7,228 nt of DNA from Acidobacteriota bacterium (GTDB taxonomy: Bacteria > Acidobacteriota > Terriglobia > Terriglobales > Acidobacteriaceae): the NCBI GenBank assembly GCA_021781255.1, contig JAJXXG010000499.1, forward strand, positions 1 to 7,228, in the 5' to 3' direction. Position 1 is the stretch's first letter. Each line of letters begins with the position of its first letter. The notes under the pieces are model-generated. The model was not told the DNA's origin and did no database searches. It was given only the letters and a program-made list of their open reading frames with translations. Shown one piece after another: positions 1 through 5,629 of the stretch. Position numbers and translations under genes: made by a program.

Positions 1-3
1 ATA

Positions 4-7
4 TAAC
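4..7. repeat. Target-site duplication, left copy (TAAC)
   Basis: The four bases TAAC directly precede the left TGACCTG end of the IS3-family element and are repeated directly after its right end at 1285-1288. A 4-bp duplication is usual for IS407-like members of the IS3 family. Both copies are perfect, which suggests a fairly recent insertion without later rearrangement of the ends. Confidence 0.8.
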
Positions 8-51
8 TGACCTGCCCCTGAAAAACTCAGCCATTGAAAACTGGAGTTCTC
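8..51 (+). repeat. IS3-family left inverted repeat
   Basis: Aligned with the reverse complement of 1241-1284, it shares three conserved blocks: TGACCTGCCCC (11 bp), CTCAGCCA (8 bp) and CTGGAGTT (8 bp), separated by unmatched stretches of 6-7 bp. The block pattern suggests separate transposase contacts at the tip and inside the end. Confidence 0.88.
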
Positions 52-61
52 TCGTAATGTG

Positions 62-70
62 AAGGAGAGG
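62..70 (+). promoter_or_regulatory. Ribosome binding site of IS3 orfA
   Basis: AAGGAGAGG lies 6 nt before the ATG at 77 and decides for that start over the in-frame GTG at 59, which would precede the site. Confidence 0.7.
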
Positions 71-76
71 ACTGGG

Positions 77-358
77 ATGAAGAAGAGCCGGTTTACGGAA
101 GAGCAGATCATCGGGATTGTGAAGCAGCACGAGGCTGGGGTGAAGACGGCGGATCTTTGCCGGGAGCATGGGATCAGCGCGGCCACGTTCTACGGGTGGA
201 AGTCGAAGTATGGCGGCATGGACGTGAGCGAGGCGCAACGGCTGCGCCAGATGGAAGATGAGAACCGGCGGCTGAAGTCCTTGGTAGCCGATCTCAGCCT
301 TGACCGGGAAGTGCTCAAGTCGGTGATTCGAAAAAACGGCTGGAGCTTGCCGGCCTGA
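77..358 (+). CDS. IS3-family transposase OrfA (helix-turn-helix protein)
   Basis: This 93-residue protein is the DNA-binding, regulatory half of the IS3 transposase. Residues 1-50 or so ([17 protein letters not shown] onward) form the HTH_Tnp_1/IS3 OrfA helix-turn-helix, with the recognition-helix text [16 protein letters not shown] typical of the family. Residues 55-85 ([20 protein letters not shown]) form a leucine-zipper-like coiled coil used for multimerisation. The start is the ATG at 77, with a strong Shine-Dalgarno sequence 6 nt upstream. The length is normal. Translation either ends at the TGA at 356-358, giving OrfA, or slips -1 at 331-337 to make the OrfAB transposase of about 396 residues. 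Nothing appears damaged. Confidence 0.92.
   Translation: MKKSRFTEEQIIGIVKQHEAGVKTADLCREHGISAATFYGWKSKYGGMDVSEAQRLRQMEDENRRLKSLVADLSLDREVLKSVIRKNGWSLPA
331..337 (+). promoter_or_regulatory. Programmed -1 frameshift site (A AAA AAC)
   Basis: The heptamer A AAA AAC is in the correct phase for orfA codons (CGA AAA AAC) and fits the X XXY YYZ pattern for -1 slippage. After the slip the ribosome reads [11 protein letters not shown] and continues without a stop into orfB, so the OrfAB fusion is made across this point. Programmed slippage here is known for many IS3 elements; its use in this copy is inferred from the phase. Confidence 0.82.
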
Positions 359-393
359 GAGAAGACGTTGCGTTCGCACAGGCCGAGCATGGC

Positions 394-1266
394 GTGAGCG
401 AACGCAGGGCTTGCAAGCTGTTGGGTGTGGATCGAGCGAGCTATCGGTATGAGCCGAAGCCGGATCGGAACGCGGAGCTGCGGGACGAACTGGTGAAGCT
501 GGCCAGGCAGAAGCCGCGCTACGGCTACCGGCGATTGCATGCGGTGCTGGAACGCCGCGGTCAGGCAGTGAACGTGAAACGAGTCTACCGGCTGTATGCG
601 GAAGAAGGGCTGGCAGTGCGCCGGCGCCGGCGCAAGCGGCTGGTGCGCGAGCGCGTTGCCGAGCCGCGGTTGATCCGCGCCAACCAGGAGTGGGCCATGG
701 ACTTCATCGTCGATGGGCTGGCCAACGGGCGCATGGTGCGCATCCTCAGCGTGGTCGATGCGTTCACGCGCGAGTGTCTGGCACTTGAAGCGGATACAAG
801 CCTTGGCAGCGGGCGTGTCACGCGAACTCCGGATCGGCTGATCGAAGAGCGCGGGCAGCCGGAGAACGTGCGATCGGATAACGGCCCGGAGTTTACCTCC
901 CGTCGCATGCTGGGCTGGGCGGAGGAACGCAAGATCAACCTGGTGCACATCCAACCTGGGCGTCCCATGCAGAACGGTCATGTGGAGAGCTTCCACGGTC
1001 GTCTGCGCGACGAGTGCTTGAACGTAAGCTGGTTCCGCACACTGAACGACGTGCGGCGGACCTTGGACAACTATCGGCAGGAATACAACTGCGAGCGCCC
1101 GCACAGCTCGCTCGCATACAGGACGCCTGCTGAGTTCAGGCAAACCTTGGGCTATGGAGATGTGGAAAGCAAAGAACGCTTCCCACATCTCCACAGCCCC
1201 GACTACGACGGCGAGATATACTCGCCCACAAACCTAAACCGAGAAACTCCAGCTATGGCTGGCTGA
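394..1266 (+). CDS. IS3-family transposase OrfB (DDE integrase core)
   Basis: This is the catalytic half of the IS3 transposase, a retroviral-integrase-type nuclease that cuts and joins the element ends. Numbering from the GTG at 394, the IS3 N-terminal helical region (RYGYRRLHAVL at about 42-52) is followed by the rve domain. The triad is D103 (EWAMDF), D162 (RSDNGPEF) and E198 (NGHVESFHGRLRDECL), with exactly 35 residues between the second Asp and the Glu. The ERPHSSLAYRTPAEF segment near 235-250 is the usual end of the fold. The frame is open upstream to the slippery site at 331-337, so the working product is probably the OrfAB fusion; separate OrfB initiation at 394 is uncertain. The C-terminal 40 residues are encoded by a strong hairpin (1149-1199) and by the right inverted repeat, so they are probably not part of the conserved fold. 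Confidence 0.93.
   Translation: MSERRACKLLGVDRASYRYEPKPDRNAELRDELVKLARQKPRYGYRRLHAVLERRGQAVNVKRVYRLYAEEGLAVRRRRRKRLVRERVAEPRLIRANQEWAMDFIVDGLANGRMVRILSVVDAFTRECLALEADTSLGSGRVTRTPDRLIEERGQPENVRSDNGPEFTSRRMLGWAEERKINLVHIQPGRPMQNGHVESFHGRLRDECLNVSWFRTLNDVRRTLDNYRQEYNCERPHSSLAYRTPAEFRQTLGYGDVESKERFPHLHSPDYDGEIYSPTNLNRETPAMAG
1149..1199 (+). other. Long hairpin inside the 3' end of IS3 orfB
   Basis: Bases 1149-1170 pair with 1178-1199 in a 22-bp stem with two A·C mismatches and a 7-nt loop (AAAGAAC). It lies after the conserved DDE domain and about 85 bp before the right end. No U-run follows, so it is not a classical terminator. It may limit outside transcription, stabilise the mRNA, or act as a subterminal structure in transposition; the role is unknown. 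Confidence 0.75.
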
Positions 1267-1284
1267 GAAAGACGGGGCAGGTCA
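1241..1284 (-). repeat. IS3-family right inverted repeat
   Basis: Its reverse complement matches the left end in blocks of 11, 8 and 8 bp. It overlaps the last codons and the TGA stop of orfB. Confidence 0.88.
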
Positions 1285-1288
1285 TAAC
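1285..1288. repeat. Target-site duplication, right copy (TAAC)
   Basis: TAAC follows the right end of the IS3-family element and matches 4-7 exactly. Confidence 0.8.
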
Positions 1289-1302
1289 TGCCTGGAGTCT
1301 CA

Positions 1303-1431
1303 CCACATCCCCTGTCCAAAGATCGTAAACAGGCTCTTAGCCTCAGCCGGAGATGGCTGGTCGAAAAAGATTTTGGCTGGCTTAAGCAAACCGGTTCGTT
1401 GCGCCAGGTCAAGCTTCGAGGTCTGGAGAGG
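1303..1431 (+). pseudogene. 3' fragment of an IS4/IS5-type transposase
   Basis: Read from codon 1303, the text SLSRRWLVEKDFGWLKQTG followed by LRQVKLRGLE matches the C-terminal catalytic region of IS5-like DDE transposases. It fits the R-(3)-E-(6)-K part of the Y(2)R(3)E(6)K signature, where the Glu (VEKDF) is the third catalytic residue. Both earlier Asp residues and the start are missing. Homology stops after about 1431, where IS630-type sequence takes over, and the expected IS5 ending (a CAAHNLxRL-like stretch) is absent. The IS3 element is inserted just upstream. This is a dead remnant; the exact subgroup is unclear. Confidence 0.72.
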
Positions 1432-1433
1432 GC

Positions 1434-2067
1434 AGCAACGATCCCGATTTTTGAGGCCAAGGCGGCCGACATCATAGGCCTATATTTGAATCCGCCCGAG
1501 CACGCCGCTGTGTTCTGCGTGGATGAGAAGACCGCGATTCAGGCTCTGGATCGCCTCGATCCCGTATTGCCGCTCTCCCTGGGACGAATCAAGCGCCACG
1601 GTTTCGAGTACTATCGCCACGGAACGCTGTCGCTCTGCGCTGCCCTGGAAACTGCCACGGGTCGCGTGCACGGCAAGACCACGGCACGCCACACCAGTCA
1701 GGATTTCGTGGCATTTCTCGAAGAAGTTGTCGCTCATTGCCCAGCCAGGCAGCAGATTCACATCATTCTCGATAATCTCTCCGCCCACAAGACCCGCCTG
1801 GTCGACGAATTTCTTCAGAAAAACCCTCGGGTGCAGTTCCACGTCACACCGACATACTCTTCATGACTGAACCAAGTGGAACTTTGGTTTGGCAAGATCG
1901 AGCGCGACATCATTGCTCGCGGCGTTTTCACCTCTGTCCCTGACCTGGCACGCAAGATCAAACGATACATCAAAGCTTACTCGGCAAACGCCAAACCAAT
2001 TCAGTGGAAGTACTCAGATCCCAAACGCCGCATCCGTGGTAATGAATTCACTGCGACTGGCCACTAG
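1434..2067 (+). pseudogene. IS630-family transposase, truncated, frameshifted and stopped
   Basis: This is most of the DDE_3 catalytic domain of an IS630-family transposase. SNDPDF (1434-1451) is read in one frame, and EAKAADIIGLYLNPP continues in the next from 1453, implying one extra T in the T-run at 1448-1452. Then come FCVDEKTAIQALDR (first Asp), IHIILDNLSAHK (second Asp) and HVTPTYSS. The family's expected S-W-L-N-Q-V-E is here S-stop-L-N-Q-V-E: a TGA at 1864-1866 replaces the conserved TGG. The frame continues with the third catalytic residue (NQVE) and WKYSDPKRRIRG to a TAG at 2067. The N-terminal helix-turn-helix part is missing. With a 5' truncation, a frameshift and a nonsense codon before the catalytic Glu, it cannot be active. 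Confidence 0.9.
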
Positions 2068-2130
2068 CACGATTGATGGCTCAACCACCGGAGATTGTCC
2101 AGGAGCCGTGCGCCTGAGCGTCAATTACAG

Positions 2131-2153
2131 GCCTCGGGGATGTTCCCTGAGGC
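2131..2153. other. Strong hairpin upstream of the methyltransferase
   Basis: GCCTCGGGGA pairs with TCCCTGAGGC around a TGT loop: 10 bp with a single G·T pair. There is no T-run after it on either strand, so it is not a standard intrinsic terminator. It could end transcription from the transposase remnant by another route or belong to an element end. Confidence 0.55.
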
Positions 2154-2273
2154 TCCCAAAGTCCGATGAACACCATCCAGAACCGCGTTTCAAACAGATA
2201 TTGAACGGCAAGAAATGAAAATCGCCCGGAAAGACGCCGCAATCAGGCGAATTTCAACGAGTTCTTAACAATG

Positions 2274-2280
2274 AAAGGAG
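2274..2280 (+). promoter_or_regulatory. Ribosome binding site of the methyltransferase gene
   Basis: AAAGGAG ends 10 nt before the TTG at 2291 and supports that codon as the start. A seven-codon reading frame (ATG at 2271 to TGA at 2292-2294) overlaps the start in another phase; I give it no weight as a gene. Confidence 0.6.
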
Positions 2281-2290
2281 TGAGCACGCC

Positions 2291-3052
2291 TTGAATACAA
2301 TTAAGAACATTGCGAGGCAAGCTTTCATTGTTGGCTATCAGAGTCTGAGAGGTTTAGTCGGGTCTTTTGGCGACCATAAATACCTTGACCCCTCGGTCCC
2401 GTTTTCCACACTAACGGGGCATTTAGGATATCTGGACTACCTTGCTCACGTAGGGAACCACAAGGGGGTTCGGATTCTCGAGGTTGGAAGCCGTGAAGTT
2501 ACTGGAAGATCCGATGCGCGCAAGAGGTTTTCGAATGCCGAGTATGTGGGTTTCGACTTTTACGCGGGGCCTAATGTCGATGTTGTGGGCGACGCCCATC
2601 AATTGTCGTCATATTTTGGCGACCAAAGATTCGATATCATTTATTCGAGTGCAGTGTTTGAGCATCTTGCCATGCCCTGGGTAGTAGCTACCGAGATGGC
2701 CACACTCTTGAAACTGGGTGGACTGGTCTTTGTTGAAACACACCTTTCCCATGGCTCCCATGAGCGCCCTTGGCATTTCTTCCAGTTTAGTGACATGGCG
2801 TTGCGAGTGCTTTTTTCGCCGGCCTTGGGATTTGAATGCATCGAAGCTGGAGTATCGAACCCCATTGTTGGAAGGTTTTCCGCACTCGCAGACAAGAATC
2901 TGCGATTCAAGCCCGTCAGAGGACTCTATTGTCATAGCGAGTTCCTCGGCCGTAAAACCAAAGAAGTGGAACAGTTGAATTGGAATAATCTCAGCATAGA
3001 ATCGGTTGTAGGTGGTTCTAAGTACCCGCAGACCAATAGTACGAAAGGTTAA
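2291..3052 (+). CDS. Class I SAM-dependent methyltransferase
   Basis: This intact 253-residue protein has a Rossmann methyltransferase fold. Motif I is ILEVGSR (62-68), the SAM-binding core. An acidic residue after strand 2 is in YVGFDF (D89), motif II is near VGDAH (D101), the FDIIYSSAVFEHL stretch (114-126) is typical of Methyltransf_11-like enzymes, and LLKLGGLVFVE (139-149) is the strand-5 motif. No signal peptide or membrane segment is evident, so it should be cytoplasmic. The TTG start is chosen from the AAAGGAG at 2274-2280. It is followed by a family-2 glycosyltransferase on the same strand, which suggests methylation of a sugar or lipid-linked glycan intermediate in surface polysaccharide synthesis; the substrate cannot be read from sequence. 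It looks undamaged, in contrast to its neighbours. Confidence 0.85.
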   Translation: MNTIKNIARQAFIVGYQSLRGLVGSFGDHKYLDPSVPFSTLTGHLGYLDYLAHVGNHKGVRILEVGSREVTGRSDARKRFSNAEYVGFDFYAGPNVDVVGDAHQLSSYFGDQRFDIIYSSAVFEHLAMPWVVATEMATLLKLGGLVFVETHLSHGSHERPWHFFQFSDMALRVLFSPALGFECIEAGVSNPIVGRFSALADKNLRFKPVRGLYCHSEFLGRKTKEVEQLNWNNLSIESVVGGSKYPQTNSTKG

Positions 3053-3214
3053 AGAGCAACTGGTGTGGAACGTCTCCACCACCGATGTGCGTCTGCCATA
3101 TGGCCCCGAAATATTAATCGGCTCGTGTCGCGGGGTGAATCACACGTGGCGAAGACTTCCTGCCCTGAGCCGAGCCGCATGATTTTGATGAATTTAACAA
3201 GGACCATGAGTGTG

Positions 3215-4252
3215 ATGCACAACGAGTCAAGCTCTCGCCGCACCTTCGGTATCAGCGTGGGAATCCCTGCGTATTCTCGCTGCTGCGAATTACAAGAATT
3301 ACTCGAATCGATCTTTAACCAGACCGTCCTTCCGGCCGAGATCACGATTTGCGAGGATAACTCCGCTGAGCGGGTGTCCATACGTTCGATTGTGGAAAAG
3401 TGGCGTGAACGGTTCATAGCAGAAAGCTGTGTCGTTAATTATCAGGAAAACGAGCGGAACCTGGGGTACGATGAAAATCTGAGAAAGGTGATTGCAGTCT
3501 CTCGTTCACCCTGGGTAATGCTTCTTGGCAATGACGATCTCCTTTTGGAGAGGTGTGTCGAGACAGCCGAGCGTTTCCTTTTAGCAAACGAGAAAGTCAC
3601 AGTTGTTTCACGTTCCTTTGTGCGCTTCTATAAGGACATCAAGAAACCCATAGGAGTGAGCAGTATTTCATCGAAGGATACAGTCTTCACTTCTGATAAC
3701 AGTTCCCCGAAGATGATTTTCCGGAGTTGCGGCTTTGTGGGCGGCTTAATTGTTGCCAGGGAGTGGGCAGCAAAGATTGCCACAGACCGCTACGATGGCA
3801 CACTCTACTATCAGATCTACCTGGCATCGGTATGTTTTTGTGAGAGCGGAATTGGGTATATTGCTGAACCTATAGTTGGCGGAAGGGGAGGCAATCCACC
3901 ACTTTTCGGTTCAGCGAAAATGGAAAAGGAGATTCATGTTCCCGGCTCCTATACTCCAAAGGGCCGCGCCAAAATGTGGGCATCGGTGCTCAAAATTGCA
4001 GATGATGTGGGCGGCCGTTACGGGATTGATCTATGCGCCAGCATCAAGACCGAACTGGAAGTAAGGCAGTCATTTCATGTATTTGAGATGATGGCCGGAA
4101 GTGACCGCAGCAAGCTATCGGAACTTCGTGACGAATTGAAGAAGCTTAACCTCTTTGCACACCCGTTTCCGCGCACGTTGTTTCTCATCGACTGGGTTCT
4201 TGGCGCCAAGGCAAAGCCGTTTTATGCCCTAGCGAGGAAGCTGATGCAATAA
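3215..4252 (+). CDS. Family-2 glycosyltransferase (GT-A fold)
   Basis: This intact protein transfers a sugar from a nucleotide donor, probably onto a lipid-linked or surface glycan at the inner membrane. Numbered from the ATG at 3215 (345 residues), it shows the GT2 opening strand ISVGIPAYSR (13-22), the nucleotide-binding ITICEDNS (43-50), ERNLGYDENLR (80-90) and the metal-binding DXD-type motif LGNDDLL (104-110). No transmembrane segments are evident. The frame is open back to a GTG at 3065, but the extra 50 residues do not look like the family. AAGGA at 3199-3203 lies 8 nt before GTG 3212 and 11 nt before ATG 3215, so one of these is preferred; ATGs at 3179, 3188 and 3206 are possible. If GTG 3065 were used, the gap to the methyltransferase would be only 12 nt. 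Either way the two genes are probably co-transcribed. Donor and acceptor are unknown. Confidence 0.88.
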   Translation: MHNESSSRRTFGISVGIPAYSRCCELQELLESIFNQTVLPAEITICEDNSAERVSIRSIVEKWRERFIAESCVVNYQENERNLGYDENLRKVIAVSRSPWVMLLGNDDLLLERCVETAERFLLANEKVTVVSRSFVRFYKDIKKPIGVSSISSKDTVFTSDNSSPKMIFRSCGFVGGLIVAREWAAKIATDRYDGTLYYQIYLASVCFCESGIGYIAEPIVGGRGGNPPLFGSAKMEKEIHVPGSYTPKGRAKMWASVLKIADDVGGRYGIDLCASIKTELEVRQSFHVFEMMAGSDRSKLSELRDELKKLNLFAHPFPRTLFLIDWVLGAKAKPFYALARKLMQ

Positions 4253-4379
4253 CTCTTCGGTAGGTAGTTAGGTCGGGTAACGATTGCGACAAGGAATTGC
4301 ATTTCAAGATAGCGCCCCAAAGGCGGTAGAGGCAGCTCCGAGATTTCCAATGCAGCCGATCAGTTCAGTTCGTATTCGT
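4253..4379. other. Spacer between glycosyltransferase and IS66 remnant
   Basis: I see no gene in these 127 bp. A weak GCGCC/GGCGG hairpin near 4311-4325 has no T-run. The region separates two convergent reading frames. Confidence 0.4.
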
Positions 4380-4607
4380 TTAGCGCGAACGGGACGAATC
4401 TAGGTTGAGGGCATGTGGCTGTGGCGAGCAGAGCAAATGGTCCAGCAAGGGGAGGGCAGAGCGATGTTGTTGGCGGCAGGTTTGGAGAACACTGAGCAGG
4501 ACGCATTGCGTGTGCGCTCCAGCCGGGGTGCGATTGCCGCCCCACACCTTGCGGACGACCAACATGGGGCGAATCGTCTGTTCGGCGCGTCAGTTGGTGG
4601 CTTCCAA
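4380..4607 (-). pseudogene. 3' fragment of an IS66-type transposase
   Basis: Read on the minus strand from about 4604, the sequence gives EATN, a stop, then [25 protein letters not shown] and [16 protein letters not shown], down to a TAA at 4380-4382. This is the C-terminal end of IS66-type (DDE_Tnp_IS66) transposases, whose usual text is EATNWRAEQ-IRP followed by VxRKxxGGNRTxxGAxTQ. The TGA at minus 4592-4590 sits exactly where the conserved Trp is expected. The Glu of RAEQ is the likely last catalytic residue. Everything upstream of EATN is lost where the plus-strand group II intron begins. It is about 75 residues of a protein normally of 400-550 and is not functional. The assignment is from remembered family motifs. 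Confidence 0.68.
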
Positions 4608-5011
4608 ACTAGGACAGTACAGGAATTAGGAGGTGAAAGTCCTCTACACACCCGGCAAGGGGAAGTGTTAGCCGAACGGCAAGGGTGCCCATTGTGAGGT
4701 GGGATCCGGAGGAAGCCGTAGGCAAAGCGCTGCTCTGACGAACAGCCAGCGGATAGAGGCGACGCAGCGGGGTGAGCAGGCCAATCTTTGCAAAGCCCGA
4801 TACTTGCACGGAACGTTGCGGCGTAGATCCGACAGAGATAAGCGTGAAGGTGAGTGCGTTATACCCGGGGAGGTCTGGTGGTTTGCCTCTGGGCTACTGT
4901 CATCGTGAGGTGATGGGAAGAGCCACCAGAAGTCAGCAGCGGCCATAATAGCTCCACGCAAACGGAGTGAAGGGCCAAACGTGAAACACGGGAGTAGGAC
5001 AGCAGATCTCG
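4608..5011 (+). ncRNA. Group II intron RNA, domains I to start of IV
   Basis: These 404 bases before the reverse transcriptase contain no gene and match the expected position and style of intron domains I-III plus the start of IV, in which the protein gene is embedded. Short complementary arms are visible (for example GGAGG...CCTC at 4629-4644). I could not assign exon-binding sites. Small reading frames in both strands here are shadows. Confidence 0.65.
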
Positions 5012-5578
5012 ATGCGAGTCAGAGAAGCAGAAGCTTACGCAAGTAAGGCCGGCGCGGAGGTAGACGGGCGGAACCTGTCGAAGGCCGCGATTGGTGCGGA
5101 GGCTCGTACTGCGACTGGTGGAGAGACGAAACCGGAAGCAGCGCAGGGACTTTTGGAAGCTGCGCTGGAACGCAGCAACATGATGCGCGCCTATCAGCGG
5201 GTGGTGGAAAACAAAGGAGCGCCGGGAGTCGATGGGCTCACGGTTCTGGAGTTGAAGCCCTGGCTGGTGGCGCACTGGGCGAAGATAAAACAGGTTCCGT
5301 TGGCGGGCGAGTACATGCCGGGAGCAGTGCGTAAGATGGAAATACCGAAGCCGCAAGGCGGGGTTCGCATCTTGGGCATCCCTTCTACGCTGGATCGCCT
5401 GATCCAACAGGCACTTCATCAGATACTGCAACCCCTGTTCGATCCCGGGTTCTCTCGATCGAGCTACGGTTTTCGTCCCGGACGCAACGCCCATCAGGCG
5501 GTGAAAGCCGCACGAGGGTATGTTGCCGAAGGCAGGCGATGGACCGTCGATCTCGACTTGGAGAAATTTTTGGATCGT
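4608..5578 (+). mobile_element. Group II intron, 3'-truncated
   Basis: This is the 5' part of a group II intron: about 400 nt of structured RNA followed by the start of its reverse transcriptase gene. Domain I features include the AGGAGGTGAAAGTCCTCT stem-loop (about 4628-4645) and GTTAGCCGAACGGCAAGGGT (about 4667-4686), both familiar from bacterial introns with LtrA-type proteins. The expected GUGYG 5' end is not visible near the IS66 junction, so the first bases may be diverged or lost, and the boundary at 4608 is approximate. The intron lies antisense to the IS66 transposase that it interrupts. It stops at about 5578 inside the reverse transcriptase; the rest of that gene and domains V and VI are absent, so it cannot splice or move by itself. 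Confidence 0.8.
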
Positions 5579-5629
5579 ACTTCATACTGCCCCCATATTC
5601 ATGAAGTAGCTCGAAACAGTCTGGGTTGA
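5012..5629 (+). pseudogene. ltrA: Group II intron reverse transcriptase/maturase, N-terminal fragment
   Basis: The reading frame starts with MRVREAEA and includes GLLEAALERSNMMRAYQRVV (46-65) and NKGAPGVDG (67-75), the conserved opening of intron-encoded reverse transcriptases. VRKMEIPKPQGGVRILGIP (106-124) covers RT-1, LIQQALHQILQPLFDPGF (130-147) and SYGFRPGRNAHQAV (151-164) cover RT-2, and WTVDLDLEKF (177-186) is RT-3, containing the first catalytic Asp (D180). Homology ends at about residue 189 (base 5578); the last 16 residues are read from foreign sequence to a TGA at 5629. The YADD motif, the maturase domain and any endonuclease domain are missing, so about half or more of the usual length is gone. 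It has no catalytic activity as it stands. ATG 5012 is the natural start, with AGGA 12 nt upstream. Confidence 0.88.
5578..5608. repeat. Inverted repeat at the intron/recombinase junction
   Basis: TACTTCAT (5578-5585) and ATGAAGTA (5601-5608) are perfect 8-bp complements separated by 15 bp. The left arm begins exactly where reverse transcriptase homology ends, and the right arm covers the last two codons and stop of the recombinase. This could be a hairpin, a recombination site or coincidence. Confidence 0.5.

Larger units (their letters stand above)
8..1284 (+). mobile_element. Complete IS3-family insertion sequence (IS407-like group)
   Basis: This is a 1277-bp element bounded by TGACCTGCCCC at the left and GGGGCAGGTCA at the right, ending in the TG...CA typical of the family and flanked by a TAAC duplication. 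It carries orfA (77-358) and orfB (394-1266) in the relative -1 frames expected for IS3 elements, with a slippery heptamer at 331-337. All parts needed for transposition appear intact: ends, helix-turn-helix protein, frameshift site and DDE triad. It sits just upstream of an IS4/IS5-type transposase fragment, so it landed in DNA that was probably already a transposon remnant. The group assignment rests on the ends, the 4-bp duplication and the OrfA sequence; I cannot name the exact IS. Confidence 0.93.
2068..2290. other. Spacer between IS630 remnant and methyltransferase
   Basis: No gene is supported in these 223 bp. They hold a strong hairpin (2131-2153) and a weaker imperfect repeat, GAAAATCGCC (2217-2226) with GGCGAATTTC (2246-2255), 9 of 10 bases complementary. 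The right end of the IS630 element and the promoter of the methyltransferase should lie here, but I cannot place a convincing -35/-10 pair or inverted repeat. Confidence 0.5.

Noticed and set aside
190..1194. 334-codon open frame on the minus strand
   Set aside because: It is the antisense shadow of the IS3 orfA/orfB genes, which have full family motifs. The GC-rich codons leave the reverse frame free of stops.
2609..3082. Minus-strand open frames across the methyltransferase
   Set aside because: The plus-strand frame carries ordered SAM-binding motifs and a ribosome binding site; the reverse frames do not.
1864..4592. TGA reassigned to Trp, suggested by two TGA codons at conserved Trp positions
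   Set aside because: TGA ends IS3 orfA, orfB and the recombinase at natural positions, and TGG is used for Trp in the intact genes. Both TGA-bearing genes are truncated pseudogenes, so decay is simpler.
4405..4697. Overlapping small plus-strand open frames before the intron
   Set aside because: They cover the antisense of the IS66 tail and the structured intron RNA, and have no convincing ribosome binding site or family resemblance.
4668..5494. Minus-strand open frames within the intron
   Set aside because: They are antisense to intron RNA and to the reverse transcriptase, whose motifs are clear.
5012..5629. Stand-alone defence reverse transcriptase or retron
   Set aside because: The opening motifs and the upstream RNA are those of a group II intron, and the gene stops before the YADD catalytic motif.
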